Source: Oscillospiraceae bacterium
GTDB lineage: Bacteria > Bacillota > Clostridia > Oscillospirales > Ruminococcaceae
Assembly: GCA_029007035.1 (NCBI GenBank)
Contig: JAQXHC010000043.1
Location: forward strand, 1 to 46,809
Length of the DNA: 46,809 nucleotides
Reading direction: 5' to 3'
Positions 7,841 through 16,288 of this stretch are shown here, in pieces. The first letter of the stretch is position 1; every line of letters begins with the position of its first letter. Both the position numbers and the translations under genes were made by a program. Under the pieces are notes generated by a model. That model worked only from the letters and a program-made list of their open reading frames with translations. It ran no database searches and was not told the origin of the DNA.

Positions 7841-7861
7841 AGTGCAATAACACTTTTTAAT

Positions 7862-7877
7862 GTCTGGGGGAACAGAC
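7862..7877 (+). promoter_or_regulatory. Ribosome site in a small hairpin loop
   Basis: GTCTG (7862-7866) and CAGAC (7873-7877) are inverted copies that flank GGGGAA, the only ribosome site before ATG 7879. The Shine-Dalgarno sequence would sit in the loop of a five-base-pair hairpin. Confidence 0.4.
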
Positions 7878-7878
7878 G

Positions 7879-9594
7879 ATGCGGCAAAAACCATTGATTG
7901 GGATTGTGACCTCACTTTTAGCAAGAAATCATATGCGAAATATCGTCCGCGGTGCAATCGCACAGGCACGAGCGTGCGGCTGTGATGTCATTGTGTTGGC
8001 ACCGCTGATACATTTTACCTACAGTACACCGGAACACGGACTTGCCGAACGGGAGATTTTTCGGTTGATCGCATCCGAGGATTTTGATGGTTTTCTGTAT
8101 GTCAAGGATGAAACCACCATGGGAAACGATGTCATTGCACAGATCGAACAGCTTCTGATGCGTTCCAATAAATTTATCATGACTGTGGATGAACGTGAGC
8201 ACCCTGTGTTTGACACCACGCAGTATGATGACTACGATGATTTTGGCAAAATTGTTGAGCATCTGATCGAAGTACACGGCTACCGGAAAATTTACTGTCT
8301 GACCGGTCCAGAGGACAGCTTACAAGCGCAGACAAGGCTGCGTGCCTGGCAAGATATGATGGGGCAGCATGGTCTGTATTATGATGAAACCTATTATACC
8401 TACAGCACATTCTGGGTTGATTCTGCCATCGATTTTGCCAATCGGCTGATCTCCGGCGAGCTGTCCATGCCAGAGGCAGTTGTCTGCGGCAATGATGTAA
8501 TGGCAATGGCACTAATCAAATCTCTGCAGGCAAATGGCATCCGTGTACCGGATGATGTTGCTGTAACCGGATATGACGGCTTTCCTTTTGCTGCCAATGT
8601 AGATGTAATGCTGACCACCTATGTGCGCAATCACTTCCAGCTCGGAGCAGATGCTGTCCGTCGGCTATACCGCAATATGACAGGCTTGCTGTGCAGCAAG
8701 GTGCATCATCCTGAAAGCGGCTTTCTGATTGGAAACTCCTGCGGATGTACCAGTATCCCGGCAAAGCAGCTATTATCCGATTCGTCTGCTGCAATTCCCA
8801 GAATGTGGGAGGAGCAATATTTTGATGATAGCATGGCGTTTGATCTGGCACAGGCGAAAACGGTTCCTGATCTGCTTCATCGGGCACTCTTTCACAGCAG
8901 GATCCTATATTTGATGCAGTCAGTGCGCGTTTATTTATATGAGGCAAACGGACAGTGCCGCCTTGCAGCGTCCTGTTTGGCAGACGGCGTGTTAGAAACA
9001 GAAAGCAAAAAAATACAGCAAAACAATGCTGCTTCCTTTCTACAGCCATCAGATAAGCCAGAGATTTTGTTCCTTTCTCCCCTGCATCTGAATACAAGGC
9101 AATTTGGGATGATCTCAATTTCCTATGGGGAACACGATTGGGTCTATGACCGAAGCTATCTGCATTTTGTATCCGATCTTGAAATGGCACTCGACCGTTT
9201 GCCGGATTATCGAACCGATGTGATTTCAGCACAACCGGAATCTGCCAACATTCGGAATCGTGCCGCCATGCGGGATAAGCTCAATCGACTCCGCAGCACC
9301 CTCCGGGATTCTCCGAATCTGCCATGGACAATTGAAATGCTGTGTCTTGAGTCCGGTATTCCCAAAAGTACGCTTCAAAAATATTACAAGCAATTCTTCG
9401 GAAAGAGCGTCTTTGAAGAGCTTATTAGATTTCGTGTGGAAATGGCAAAGCAGCTTCTTGCAGAAACAGATCTGACACTTAAAGAGATTGCTGTCCGCTG
9501 CGGCTATTCCACAGAGAGTTATTTCATGAAACAGTTTAAAAACGTAACAGATATCACACCGACTGCATATCGCCGCAGTATTAAATATAAATGA
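7879..9594 (+). CDS. AraC-family regulator with LacI-like sugar-sensing domain
   Basis: The protein has 571 residues. Residues 1 to about 275 resemble the periplasmic-binding-protein fold of LacI/XylR regulators (start PLIGIVTSLLARNHMRNIVRG; later VVCGNDVMAMALIKSL and VPDDVAVTGYDGFPFA, the classic effector-domain signature). A middle region of about 190 residues links to a C-terminal AraC double helix-turn-helix (about 465-568: SGIPKSTLQKYYKQFFGKSV, then LTLKEIAVRCGYSTESYFMK). This design is common for regulators of polysaccharide use in gut clostridia. It lies between a dockerin gene and the GH44 gene, so both are likely targets. The effector is probably a sugar or oligosaccharide, by inference only. 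Confidence 0.88.
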   Translation: MRQKPLIGIVTSLLARNHMRNIVRGAIAQARACGCDVIVLAPLIHFTYSTPEHGLAEREIFRLIASEDFDGFLYVKDETTMGNDVIAQIEQLLMRSNKFIMTVDEREHPVFDTTQYDDYDDFGKIVEHLIEVHGYRKIYCLTGPEDSLQAQTRLRAWQDMMGQHGLYYDETYYTYSTFWVDSAIDFANRLISGELSMPEAVVCGNDVMAMALIKSLQANGIRVPDDVAVTGYDGFPFAANVDVMLTTYVRNHFQLGADAVRRLYRNMTGLLCSKVHHPESGFLIGNSCGCTSIPAKQLLSDSSAAIPRMWEEQYFDDSMAFDLAQAKTVPDLLHRALFHSRILYLMQSVRVYLYEANGQCRLAASCLADGVLETESKKIQQNNAASFLQPSDKPEILFLSPLHLNTRQFGMISISYGEHDWVYDRSYLHFVSDLEMALDRLPDYRTDVISAQPESANIRNRAAMRDKLNRLRSTLRDSPNLPWTIEMLCLESGIPKSTLQKYYKQFFGKSVFEELIRFRVEMAKQLLAETDLTLKEIAVRCGYSTESYFMKQFKNVTDITPTAYRRSIKYK

Positions 9595-9641
9595 CTCGTT
9601 GACTTTTTTATCACAGAATGATACAGATCAGTCATAAGCAG

Positions 9642-9679
9642 AGACCTTTTCTGAAACACATTAGAAAAGGTCTTTTTTT
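9642..9679 (+). terminator. Terminator of the AraC-type regulator
   Basis: AGACCTTTTCT (9642-9652) pairs perfectly with AGAAAAGGTCT (9663-9673), followed by six further Ts. Confidence 0.9.
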
Positions 9680-9813
9680 ATCATGTTCTGATTTCTCGAT
9701 TGCCTCGGTGAAATACCATAAATATTCTTCTATTCTACTCACTTTTGAATTACTCAGCTTATATTAGAAATATTATGAAACATAATTTAAGATTTATTAT
9801 AACTCTGAATATG

Positions 9814-9842
9814 TTGATTTCAACCTATAAGTATGATATAAT
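9814..9842 (+). promoter_or_regulatory. Promoter upstream of the XRE remnant and GH44 gene
   Basis: TTGATT (9814-9819) and TATAAT (9837-9842), spacer 17. No terminator separates it from the GH44 start, so it probably drives GH44 with a leader of about 215 bases. Confidence 0.65.
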
Positions 9843-9870
9843 ATAAAAAACAACAGCAGGAGATTTTGGA

Positions 9871-9999
9871 ATGACTTAATATAATTTTGCAGGTCGACTT
9901 TTAAAATACCGTAAGCGATGCGGATTAACGCAGGAAGCACTTGCTTGTTTGATGAATGTCACACCATTGACTGTCTCCATATTACGATCCGAATACTGA
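9871..9999 (+). pseudogene. Remnant of an XRE-type helix-turn-helix regulator
   Basis: A ribosome site (CAGGAG) and ATG at 9871 are followed two codons later by a TAA. The same frame then continues with FAGRLLKYRKRCGLTQEALA, CLMNVTPLTVSIL and a TGA at 9997. This is the first half of a Cro/C1-type domain (LTQEALA is helix 2; LTVS belongs to the recognition helix). The frame is too short and too interrupted to be functional. It sits in the leader of the GH44 gene. Confidence 0.6.
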
Positions 10000-10012
10000 A
10001 CTATGGAACAAC

Positions 10013-10029
10013 GGTACCTTTAAGGTACC
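10013..10029 (+). repeat. 17-base near-palindrome in the GH44 leader
   Basis: GGTACCTTTAAGGTACC has two GGTACC arms around a 5-base centre, about 35 bases before the GH44 start. It could be an operator or an mRNA hairpin near the ribosome site. No function is shown. Confidence 0.4.
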
Positions 10030-10062
10030 TGAAGTGAATATATCTCAAAGGAAAGAGAGGAA

Positions 10063-12363
10063 ATGAAAATGAAAAACAGAGTTTTCGCTGCATTTACATC
10101 GGCAGTCATGCTGACTTCGCTGACTGTCTCCGGACTTCCCGCTGTTCATGCTGCCTCAAGCTATGCTCTGGATGTGAAGGTGGATCTTAGTGCAGACCGC
10201 AAGGCGATAAGTCCCTACATCTTTGGAATCAACGATGCAGGCTATCTCGACAGTGTAACCGTAGGTGCGGTGCGTCAGGGTGGAAATCGCTACACCGCTT
10301 ATAACTGGGAGAACAATTACTCCAACGCCGGCTCCGACTGGCAGCACAGTTCAGACACTTACCTTACCACAGGCTACGGCTCTGAACTTGCAAATACTCC
10401 GGGAGCCTGCGCCATCCATCTGGCACAGGACTGTAAGGAGAATGATGTCTCCTACAAGATGACCACTGTGCAGCTGGCAGGCTATGTTTCAGCAGATGCA
10501 AACGGTGCTGTCTCTGAAAGCGAAGCTGCTCCATCGACAAGATGGAAAGAAGTAAAGGCATTCAAAAACAGTGAATTTTCTATGACACCGGATACGACTG
10601 ATGATTATGTGTACATCGATGAGTACATTAACTATCTGGTGAACACACTCGGCGACTCTCAGAACGGCGGTATCAACGGCTACAATCTGGATAATGAACC
10701 GGGACTATGGTATGCTACCCATTCTCGTATGCATCCGAACGCAATCACCTATGCTGAAATAGTTGAGAAGTCTACGGAATATGCCAAGGCAATCAAATCA
10801 GTTGATCCTAATGCCGATGTATATGGTCTGGCACTGTACGGTGTTTACTCCTATTACAATCTTGTTGATGCCCCGGATGCTGACTCCTCCTATGATTGGT
10901 TTCTCTCCTATTATCTTAACAAAATGGCTGCTGCTGAAAAAACAGCTGGATATCGTCTGGTGGATGCCATTGATGTCCACTATTACTCCGAGGCAAAAGG
11001 TGATAATCGTGTGACCGGAGATTCTGCGACGACTGATGCCGATATCGCTGCTCGTGTACAGGCACCACGCACTTTGTATGAGAACGGCTACCGTGAGAAG
11101 AGCTGGCTGACTGATACTCTTAGCAGATATATGCCTTTTCTGCCGACTATACAGAAATCGATTGACACTTACTATCCCGGCACCAAGATTGCCTTGACAG
11201 AGTATAATTTTGGTGGCGGAAACCATGTCTCCGGTGCTATCGCTGAGGCAGATGCACTGGGAGCTTTTGCTAAGAATGATGTTTATCTTGCGACACTCTG
11301 GCCACTTTCCACACAAATTGATTATCAGCTGTCAGCTATTAATCTTTATACCAATTATGATGGCAAGGGAAGTTCGTTTGGTAATACACTTATTGGTGCT
11401 TCAACCTCAGATGCAGAGAAGGCGACTGCATATGCCTCTATCGAAGATAACGACGATTCCACAGTCACACTTGTACTGACCAATAAGGATATGAACGATA
11501 CACAGCACGCTACCATTTCTCTTGCAGGTACAGAAACTTCCTACAGTTCTGCCACAGTGTATGCTATCACCGCGGACAACAGTGAAATCAGAGTGATCGA
11601 TGTACAGAATGATATTGCCGATAATACCGTAACCATAGATCTGCCTGCATTATCTGTAGCACAGATCGTACTTTCTGATGTTGCATCTAATGCAGATATC
11701 ACAGATGTTCCGAAAACTACTACGGAAGAAGTCACCTACCGCTTTGACGAACTGAAAGAATCTGAAAATGGCTACCTGATGATTCCGATTGAAGATGCTG
11801 ATGCTCTGAAAAAAGCAGTTATAAATGCTGATGTAACTTGCACATCAGGCGCGACATGGATCGGCGGAGGCGGCGCTCTCTGCTTTAATCATGTAATTCC
11901 GGAAGATGGAACCGAGGTATGGGGAAGCAAGTCCTTTATGTACAGCATGAGCAGCAGCGGCAATACCGAAATAACAGTTAGTTTTGATGGAAGGTTCACG
12001 ATCATAGACGACCCTGTGACCAATACCACTAAGGAAGTCAGCGCGAGCTTTAAGGACACCTATATGGAGTTTCAGGACTGGTGGAAGTCCTCCTCTAATG
12101 ATGAGACAGGCGCAGACATCACCGTTACTTACAATACTATCACTCTTTACTATGAATATCCGGAAATACAACTTACAAATGTCAAAGGTGATGCAAATAA
12201 TGACGGTGAATTTAACGTAGCCGATTTAGTTCTTTTCCAAAAATGGCTCTTATCTGTACCCGATATAAAACTTAAAAACTGGCAAGTTGTTGACTTTTGC
12301 GAAGATGAAAATCTTGATGTATTCGATCTCTGCCTAATGAGACGTAATCTTATAAATGGTTAA
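10063..12363 (+). CDS. Glycoside hydrolase family 44 endoglucanase/xyloglucanase with CBM and dockerin
   Basis: The protein has 766 residues. A signal peptide covers about 1-31. The GH44 catalytic domain covers about 33-550. The two catalytic glutamates are visible: the acid/base in LDNEPGLW (Glu212) and the nucleophile in ALTEYNFGGG (Glu380), spaced as in known GH44 enzymes. IDVHYYSE is another conserved block. A beta-sandwich of about 150 residues (about 560-710) is probably a carbohydrate-binding module, possibly of the type found with Ruminococcus flavefaciens GH44. A C-terminal dockerin (GDANNDGEFNVADL, then ENLDVFDLCLMRR) targets it to a cellulosome. It should cut beta-1,4-glucan or xyloglucan chains outside the cell. 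A second ATG at 10069 has a better-spaced GAGAGG and may be the true start. Regulation by the adjacent AraC-type protein is likely. Confidence 0.93.
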   Translation: MKMKNRVFAAFTSAVMLTSLTVSGLPAVHAASSYALDVKVDLSADRKAISPYIFGINDAGYLDSVTVGAVRQGGNRYTAYNWENNYSNAGSDWQHSSDTYLTTGYGSELANTPGACAIHLAQDCKENDVSYKMTTVQLAGYVSADANGAVSESEAAPSTRWKEVKAFKNSEFSMTPDTTDDYVYIDEYINYLVNTLGDSQNGGINGYNLDNEPGLWYATHSRMHPNAITYAEIVEKSTEYAKAIKSVDPNADVYGLALYGVYSYYNLVDAPDADSSYDWFLSYYLNKMAAAEKTAGYRLVDAIDVHYYSEAKGDNRVTGDSATTDADIAARVQAPRTLYENGYREKSWLTDTLSRYMPFLPTIQKSIDTYYPGTKIALTEYNFGGGNHVSGAIAEADALGAFAKNDVYLATLWPLSTQIDYQLSAINLYTNYDGKGSSFGNTLIGASTSDAEKATAYASIEDNDDSTVTLVLTNKDMNDTQHATISLAGTETSYSSATVYAITADNSEIRVIDVQNDIADNTVTIDLPALSVAQIVLSDVASNADITDVPKTTTEEVTYRFDELKESENGYLMIPIEDADALKKAVINADVTCTSGATWIGGGGALCFNHVIPEDGTEVWGSKSFMYSMSSSGNTEITVSFDGRFTIIDDPVTNTTKEVSASFKDTYMEFQDWWKSSSNDETGADITVTYNTITLYYEYPEIQLTNVKGDANNDGEFNVADLVLFQKWLLSVPDIKLKNWQVVDFCEDENLDVFDLCLMRRNLING

Positions 12364-12443
12364 TAATCTCTATATTTGCACATTAAGAGAGTTTTATATT
12401 GGATTTATGCGTATTGACAATAATACAAATCAGATAATAAAGG

Positions 12444-12470
12444 AAAAACCGCATTTCTGTGCGGTTTTTC
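12444..12470 (+). terminator. Terminator of the GH44 gene
   Basis: AAAAACCGCA (12444-12453) pairs perfectly with TGCGGTTTTT (12460-12469); the loop is TTTCTG. Confidence 0.9.
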
Positions 12471-12596
12471 TCTCGTTTGTCCCATAAAACAGGCTGGGCT
12501 TTTGTAAGCAGCCTATGCATCCCATACATTTTGCAAATATAATGACAGTCTGACACTGCTTATATGAGTTCTTAACATATGGTTTGGTCCTATATA

Positions 12597-13487
12597 TCAG
12601 CATTCCTCCAAAATACGAATATAATGGTTCGCTTCCCGCAGCACATGATCCGCAAGTAATGGCAGGATCAGTGAACGAATCTGACAGTTTGAAATGCCTT
12701 TTGTACCCTCAGACTTGAAATCTCTGAATTGCTTTGTTTTAGCGAGAACTTCTTCAGGCATTGTTCTTTCCTGTGCCTTACAGCACGCTTTTAGCAGTAC
12801 TGAATAATCATCAGCAAATTTATCAGCAGAGTGAATCAGCTCGTTTTCTGAGGGATCCAACAAGCCGCGAATAAACAGTGCATGCTCCATCATAATCTGA
12901 TTCCAGAAACATTCCACTTCTTTCATAGAGTGCATAGATAATGTTCCGTCCGATTCAAGCATCTGCACATATTTTCGATAAAGCTTAGCCTCTCGCAAAA
13001 TATGTTCTATCAGCAGCGGATAGTTCATAGTGAATATCTGGCAGTGCAGCACCTTATCAAGAATTTCTTCTTTTAGCGCAATCAAACCGTTCAGCAAGCT
13101 AAGTGCAGTGCGATTCAGTGCTTTCACATGACAGCTGTTATTCACTATGTTTCTGCATTTGCAGGTACACAACTTCAAAGTTCTGCCTGTTATGCCCTGA
13201 TTAATTGAAATGCCTGTATACCTTTCCGTCTGACATTCCGCAGCAGCTGTAAACTTTGTAACAATTTCTCCGGACTGCAGCACATTCTCAGAAATTAATC
13301 CATTACTGAGAGATACCGCACGGTCGAGTAACTTTTCAAATTCATTTTTGAAAAAATCAGCTTTTGCACTGTATCTTTCACCGGCTGGTGTAAAACCAGC
13401 TTTGAGAAAAAATGCATGCTCTTTCATAATTCGTCCAAAGAACAGATGAAGTTCCAGTGAAGCAACAACATAATCTTTAGTTTGCAT
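12597..13487 (-). CDS. DUF2935 family protein
   Basis: The protein has 296 residues and two similar alpha-helical halves. Each half has a helix with the pattern FxxxIMxEHAxFxxG (FFGRIMKEHAFFLKAG near 16-31, FWNQIMMEHALFIRG in the second half) and a later HxLREA helix (EHILREAKLYRKY; DHVLREANHYIRI). This is the DUF2935 family of Firmicutes. The conserved Glu and His residues in each half suggest a four-helix metal site, but the function is not known. CTCKCRNIVNNSC between the halves is a local Cys cluster. The start at 13487 is chosen because GGAGG lies seven bases upstream; the frame itself is open further. A 14-base palindrome lies just upstream. Monocistronic, no signal peptide. Confidence 0.82.
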   Translation of the reverse strand: MQTKDYVVASLELHLFFGRIMKEHAFFLKAGFTPAGERYSAKADFFKNEFEKLLDRAVSLSNGLISENVLQSGEIVTKFTAAAECQTERYTGISINQGITGRTLKLCTCKCRNIVNNSCHVKALNRTALSLLNGLIALKEEILDKVLHCQIFTMNYPLLIEHILREAKLYRKYVQMLESDGTLSMHSMKEVECFWNQIMMEHALFIRGLLDPSENELIHSADKFADDYSVLLKACCKAQERTMPEEVLAKTKQFRDFKSEGTKGISNCQIRSLILPLLADHVLREANHYIRILEEC

Positions 13488-13507
13488 AGTGACCTCCATA
13501 AATAATG

Positions 13508-13521
13508 TGATATTAATATCA
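13508..13521. promoter_or_regulatory. 14-base perfect palindrome upstream of the DUF2935 gene
   Basis: TGATATTAATATCA lies 20 bases before the start codon. It could be an operator. It does not fit the spacing of FNR (TTGAT-N4-ATCAA) or CRP sites. Confidence 0.4.
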
Positions 13522-13655
13522 TATGAAAGAACACATTGCATTGTGACAGAATCGCCCATTGAAGTACTTTAATGAAATATTTAAGAAATTATTGAATGAT
13601 TTCCTCTTATACAAGGAACCATCACAAAAAAAGCTTCAAAGCACAGCAAAACTTA

Positions 13656-13686
13656 AAAAGCAGAGTGAAAAAATCACTCTGCTTTT
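13656..13686 (-). terminator. Terminator after the zinc-ribbon gene
   Basis: AAAAGCAGAGTGA (13656-13668) and TCACTCTGCTTTT (13674-13686) form a perfect 13-base stem with a five-base loop and T-runs on both strands. Confidence 0.85.
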
Positions 13687-13758
13687 CGCTTAGTACACAC
13701 TACACACGATAAATTATCTTCATCGTCCTTCAAACCCAACATCGTAATTCTATCTGAA

Positions 13759-14196
13759 TTACTCGGACTGCTCATCAGACTGAGTTTCAGCAACAACATC
13801 AGCTTCAACATGCTCGGCTTCGTGAACGACTTTTGTTCCGCATTTGTCACAGAATCTCTGCTCCTTTTGAAGAACTGCACCGCATGTCGGACAAACGGGC
13901 TTGTCATTAAGAGCGTCGAGTTCTTCCTTAACCTGTGCAAGCTCGGCATTCTTTGCTTTGAGCGACTCTGCAAGAGCAGAGATATTCTCCGGAACATTGT
14001 CCTTGTTGTTCTCAATATAAATTTTTCCTATTGTTGAGTAAATCTGCTTGATTTCACTTTCAAGGTCTGTAACCTGCTTTTTCAGCTTCATTTTGTCAGT
14101 AAACTTCTGAGAACCATCGCTGACGCTTTTTACACCCTTTTTGAATGTATCGCCTACTTCGCCTGCAACACCTTTAACTTTATCCATAAAACCCAT
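13759..14196 (-). CDS. Zinc-ribbon and coiled-coil protein
   Basis: The protein has 145 residues. It starts MGFMDKVKGVAGEVGDTFKKG, an amphipathic helix seen in many small Firmicute zinc-ribbon proteins. A predicted coiled coil follows (about 30-95, heptad-rich: KKQVTDLESEIKQIYSTIGK; AKNAELAQVKEELDAL). CPTCGAVLQKEQRFCDKCG at about 101-119 is a clear four-cysteine zinc ribbon, and an acidic tail ends the protein. The start is set by AGGAGG eight bases before ATG 14196. The function is unknown; a membrane-surface or scaffold role is possible. It has its own promoter and terminator. Confidence 0.75.
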   Translation of the reverse strand: MGFMDKVKGVAGEVGDTFKKGVKSVSDGSQKFTDKMKLKKQVTDLESEIKQIYSTIGKIYIENNKDNVPENISALAESLKAKNAELAQVKEELDALNDKPVCPTCGAVLQKEQRFCDKCGTKVVHEAEHVEADVVAETQSDEQSE

Positions 14197-14266
14197 GACT
14201 AAAACCTCCTGATTATTTCCGGAACCGTACCATTCGATCACTCAATGGACGATTTCCATTTTCTTT

Positions 14267-14295
14267 ATTGTAGCATATTATTTATAATTCGTCAA
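14267..14295 (-). promoter_or_regulatory. Promoter of the zinc-ribbon gene
   Basis: On the minus strand TTGACG (14295-14290) and TACAAT (14272-14267), spacer 17. It begins just after the stop codon of the phosphorylase gene, with no terminator between. Confidence 0.75.
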
Positions 14296-14301
14296 GACTC
14301 C

Positions 14302-15567
14302 TTATAATATTTTCACAAATTTCACAGCATTAAGCGCACGACGGGCGGACTCGGTAAAATCACTGCAGACTGATGAACAGAGCGTCATTATCGTCTCGCC
14401 CTCACCGACTATCTGTCCGCACTCACAGTTCATTACTATTCCTGCGCTCATATCGATTTTATCCTCCTTGGAAATTCTGCCTGCTCCGAGCAGAAGCGAA
14501 GTCATTCCGATTTCCTCGCTGTTGATTGAAATTATCTTCATATTATGTGCCGCTCTTACATTATAACTGTATCTTGGCTGAGGAAGAAGCGATGTGTCAC
14601 GGCATATTCTGCTGTCGCCGCCATGAAGCTCTATTGTTCTTTCGAGAATCGAAAGCGCCTTTCCCGAAGCTATTGCGTTCTCCGCCATTCTGATACAGTC
14701 TGCATTAGTGCCTTTTCCGGCAAGTTCCAGCATATCTGCAGATAGTCCGATACAAAGATCGTAAAGACTTCCTCTGCACTGTCCGGAAAGGACATCAACA
14801 GCTTCCCTGACTTCAAGGGCATTACCGATATTTTTTCCGAGTGGAATATTCATATCCGTCACGATCGCTCTGCATTTCTTTCCTACGGCTTTGCCCGTGC
14901 GCTCCATTAGCTCGCCGAGCCGACAGGCATCCTCGTATGTCTTCATGAAAGCTCCGCTTCCGTATTTGACATCAAGAAGAATACAGTCACAGTTCATCGC
15001 AAGCTTTTTGCTCATTATGCTCGAACAAATCAGCGGTATGCTGTCAACAGTTCCGGTTGCGTTTCTCAGACTGTAAATCAGCTTATCTGCCGGACAGAGC
15101 ATTTCACTCTGAGATATAATTGAGAAACCTGTTTCAGACACAACTTCAAGGAACTTATCAAGTGCAAGCTGTGTATTATAACCGTTTATACTCTCAAGCT
15201 TATCAATAGTACCGCCTGTGTGACCAAGCCCCCTTCCCGACATTTTCGGGACATATACTCCGCAGGCGGCGGCAATCGGTCCGATTATAAGGCTTGTTTT
15301 ATCTCCGACTCCTCCTGTACTGTGCTTATCTATGGTCGTTCCGCCGATACAGCTTAAATCCATAACTTTTCCTGTATCGCGCATCGCATAAGTCAGAATC
15401 GCTGTTTCATCATCAGTAAGACCATTCAGGCAAACCGCCATAAGCCATGCCGACATCTGATAATCAGGAATTTCTCCATTGGTAAAACCTCTTACAAGCG
15501 CTTCGATTTCTGCATCGTTCAGTTCTTTGCCATGTTTGGTTTTATTTATAATGTCGATTATATTCAT
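14302..15567 (-). CDS. Pyrimidine-nucleoside (thymidine) phosphorylase
   Basis: The protein has 421 residues, within the usual length. It splits thymidine or uridine with phosphate to free base and (deoxy)ribose-1-phosphate for nucleoside salvage in the cytoplasm. Visible motifs: DKHSTGGVGDKTS (phosphate-binding loop) and the family signature SGRGLGHTGGTIDKLES, then KYGSGAFM and the C-terminal domain. The N-terminal helices (IIDIINKTKHGKELNDAEI) match the family. The start is taken at ATG 15567 with AGGAGG eight bases upstream; an in-frame GTG three codons earlier overlaps that ribosome site. It could be the thymidine-specific DeoA or the broader Pdp type; sequence alone does not separate them here. 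It has a strong promoter of its own. Confidence 0.93.
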   Translation of the reverse strand: MNIIDIINKTKHGKELNDAEIEALVRGFTNGEIPDYQMSAWLMAVCLNGLTDDETAILTYAMRDTGKVMDLSCIGGTTIDKHSTGGVGDKTSLIIGPIAAACGVYVPKMSGRGLGHTGGTIDKLESINGYNTQLALDKFLEVVSETGFSIISQSEMLCPADKLIYSLRNATGTVDSIPLICSSIMSKKLAMNCDCILLDVKYGSGAFMKTYEDACRLGELMERTGKAVGKKCRAIVTDMNIPLGKNIGNALEVREAVDVLSGQCRGSLYDLCIGLSADMLELAGKGTNADCIRMAENAIASGKALSILERTIELHGGDSRICRDTSLLPQPRYSYNVRAAHNMKIISINSEEIGMTSLLLGAGRISKEDKIDMSAGIVMNCECGQIVGEGETIMTLCSSVCSDFTESARRALNAVKFVKIL

Positions 15568-15587
15568 AAGCTGCACCTCCTGCTATT

Positions 15588-15616
15588 ATTTTACATCTTT
15601 AATGTTGAAATGTCAA
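15588..15616 (-). promoter_or_regulatory. Promoter of the phosphorylase gene
   Basis: On the minus strand TTGACA (15616-15611) and TAAAAT (15593-15588), spacer 17; the leader is short. Confidence 0.8.
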
Positions 15617-15647
15617 CTATTTTATTAAGATTAACGAAAAATGTATC

Positions 15648-15908
15648 CTACAAATTTTCAAGTATAACAAGACAGATTACAAATGGGACTCCCAGAACAC
15701 AGCTGCCCGTTATATTAAAAGCGTTCAAAGGTATATCAGTTCCAATTGCTCCGCCGAATCTGTTTACAAGTATCAATGCCGCCGCACCGGTAATAGCTCC
15801 GAAAAGAGCCGATGTAATTTTTCTTTTGCGCTTCAGATAATAAACCGCCATAATCAGAACAGCTGCTCCGCAAAATACATAAAATATTTCATTCACAGTT
15901 ATATTCAT
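15648..15908 (-). CDS. BofA-like pro-sigma-K processing inhibitor family protein
   Basis: The protein has 86 residues, the usual BofA length. Two membrane segments are visible: about 8-25 (IFYVFCGAAVLIMAVYYL) and about 34-48, with LGVPFVICLVILENL forming a third hydrophobic stretch at the C-terminus. NRFGGAIGTDIPLNAFN is the conserved BofA block. In Bacillus, BofA holds the SpoIVFB protease inactive in the outer forespore membrane. Many clostridia carry it without a classical sigma-K checkpoint. AAGGAG before ATG 15908 sets the start. It is the last of four small minus-strand genes. Confidence 0.75.
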   Translation of the reverse strand: MNITVNEIFYVFCGAAVLIMAVYYLKRKRKITSALFGAITGAAALILVNRFGGAIGTDIPLNAFNITGSCVLGVPFVICLVILENL

Positions 15909-15918
15909 TTTCCGCTCC

Positions 15919-16275
15919 TTAAAGAAGAATATATCCAAGGGCTATAAGCAGCTTTTTATCTGCGCCGTCCTTTGCAAGAATAAGGATAAGCACAGCAATA
16001 AGCAGCTTGTCACTGTCGAGCTTTTCTCCGAAAATATTTCTGAGCAGCCCTGAGATGTCTTTTTTTTCATTGCTGCGCACTGTAACCGGCGGCAGACTCG
16101 GCTTTGACTCATGCTCATACTCATGTTTCCCGGCAGGCTTTTCATGTTCATCGCTCTTTGCCTGTCCCTGAGAAAAATGTTCCGTATTAACGGACGAACG
16201 GCGGTACATTTCATGTGACCGCCTTATTGCGTCCTGTCTCATTTTGTTCATTTGCCTGCTGTCGTACATTGCCAT
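15919..16275 (-). CDS. Small hypothetical protein with hydrophobic C-terminus (clostridial cluster)
   Basis: The protein has 118 residues. The N-terminal 80 residues are polar and charged, rich in Met, Arg, Glu, His and Lys (YDSRQMNKMRQDAIRRSHEM), and look disordered. The last 35 residues are a hydrophobic block, DSDKLLIAVLILILAKDGA then DKKLLIALGYILL, probably two short amphipathic or membrane helices. Similar variable-head, hydrophobic-tail proteins accompany the next two genes in many clostridial genomes, as far as I recall. GGGAGG lies eight bases before ATG 16275. No function is known. It is ten bases ahead of the bofA-like gene. Confidence 0.65.
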   Translation of the reverse strand: MAMYDSRQMNKMRQDAIRRSHEMYRRSSVNTEHFSQGQAKSDEHEKPAGKHEYEHESKPSLPPVTVRSNEKKDISGLLRNIFGEKLDSDKLLIAVLILILAKDGADKKLLIALGYILL

Positions 16276-16288
16276 TGGAGCTGCCTCC

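Noticed and set aside
8516..9232. 238-codon open frame antisense to the AraC regulator
   Set aside because: Contained wholly in a convincing gene; composition and lack of domains mark it as a shadow.
13508..13521. FNR- or CRP-type binding site
   Set aside because: The palindrome has a spacing between half-sites that fits neither consensus, so it is reported only as a palindrome.
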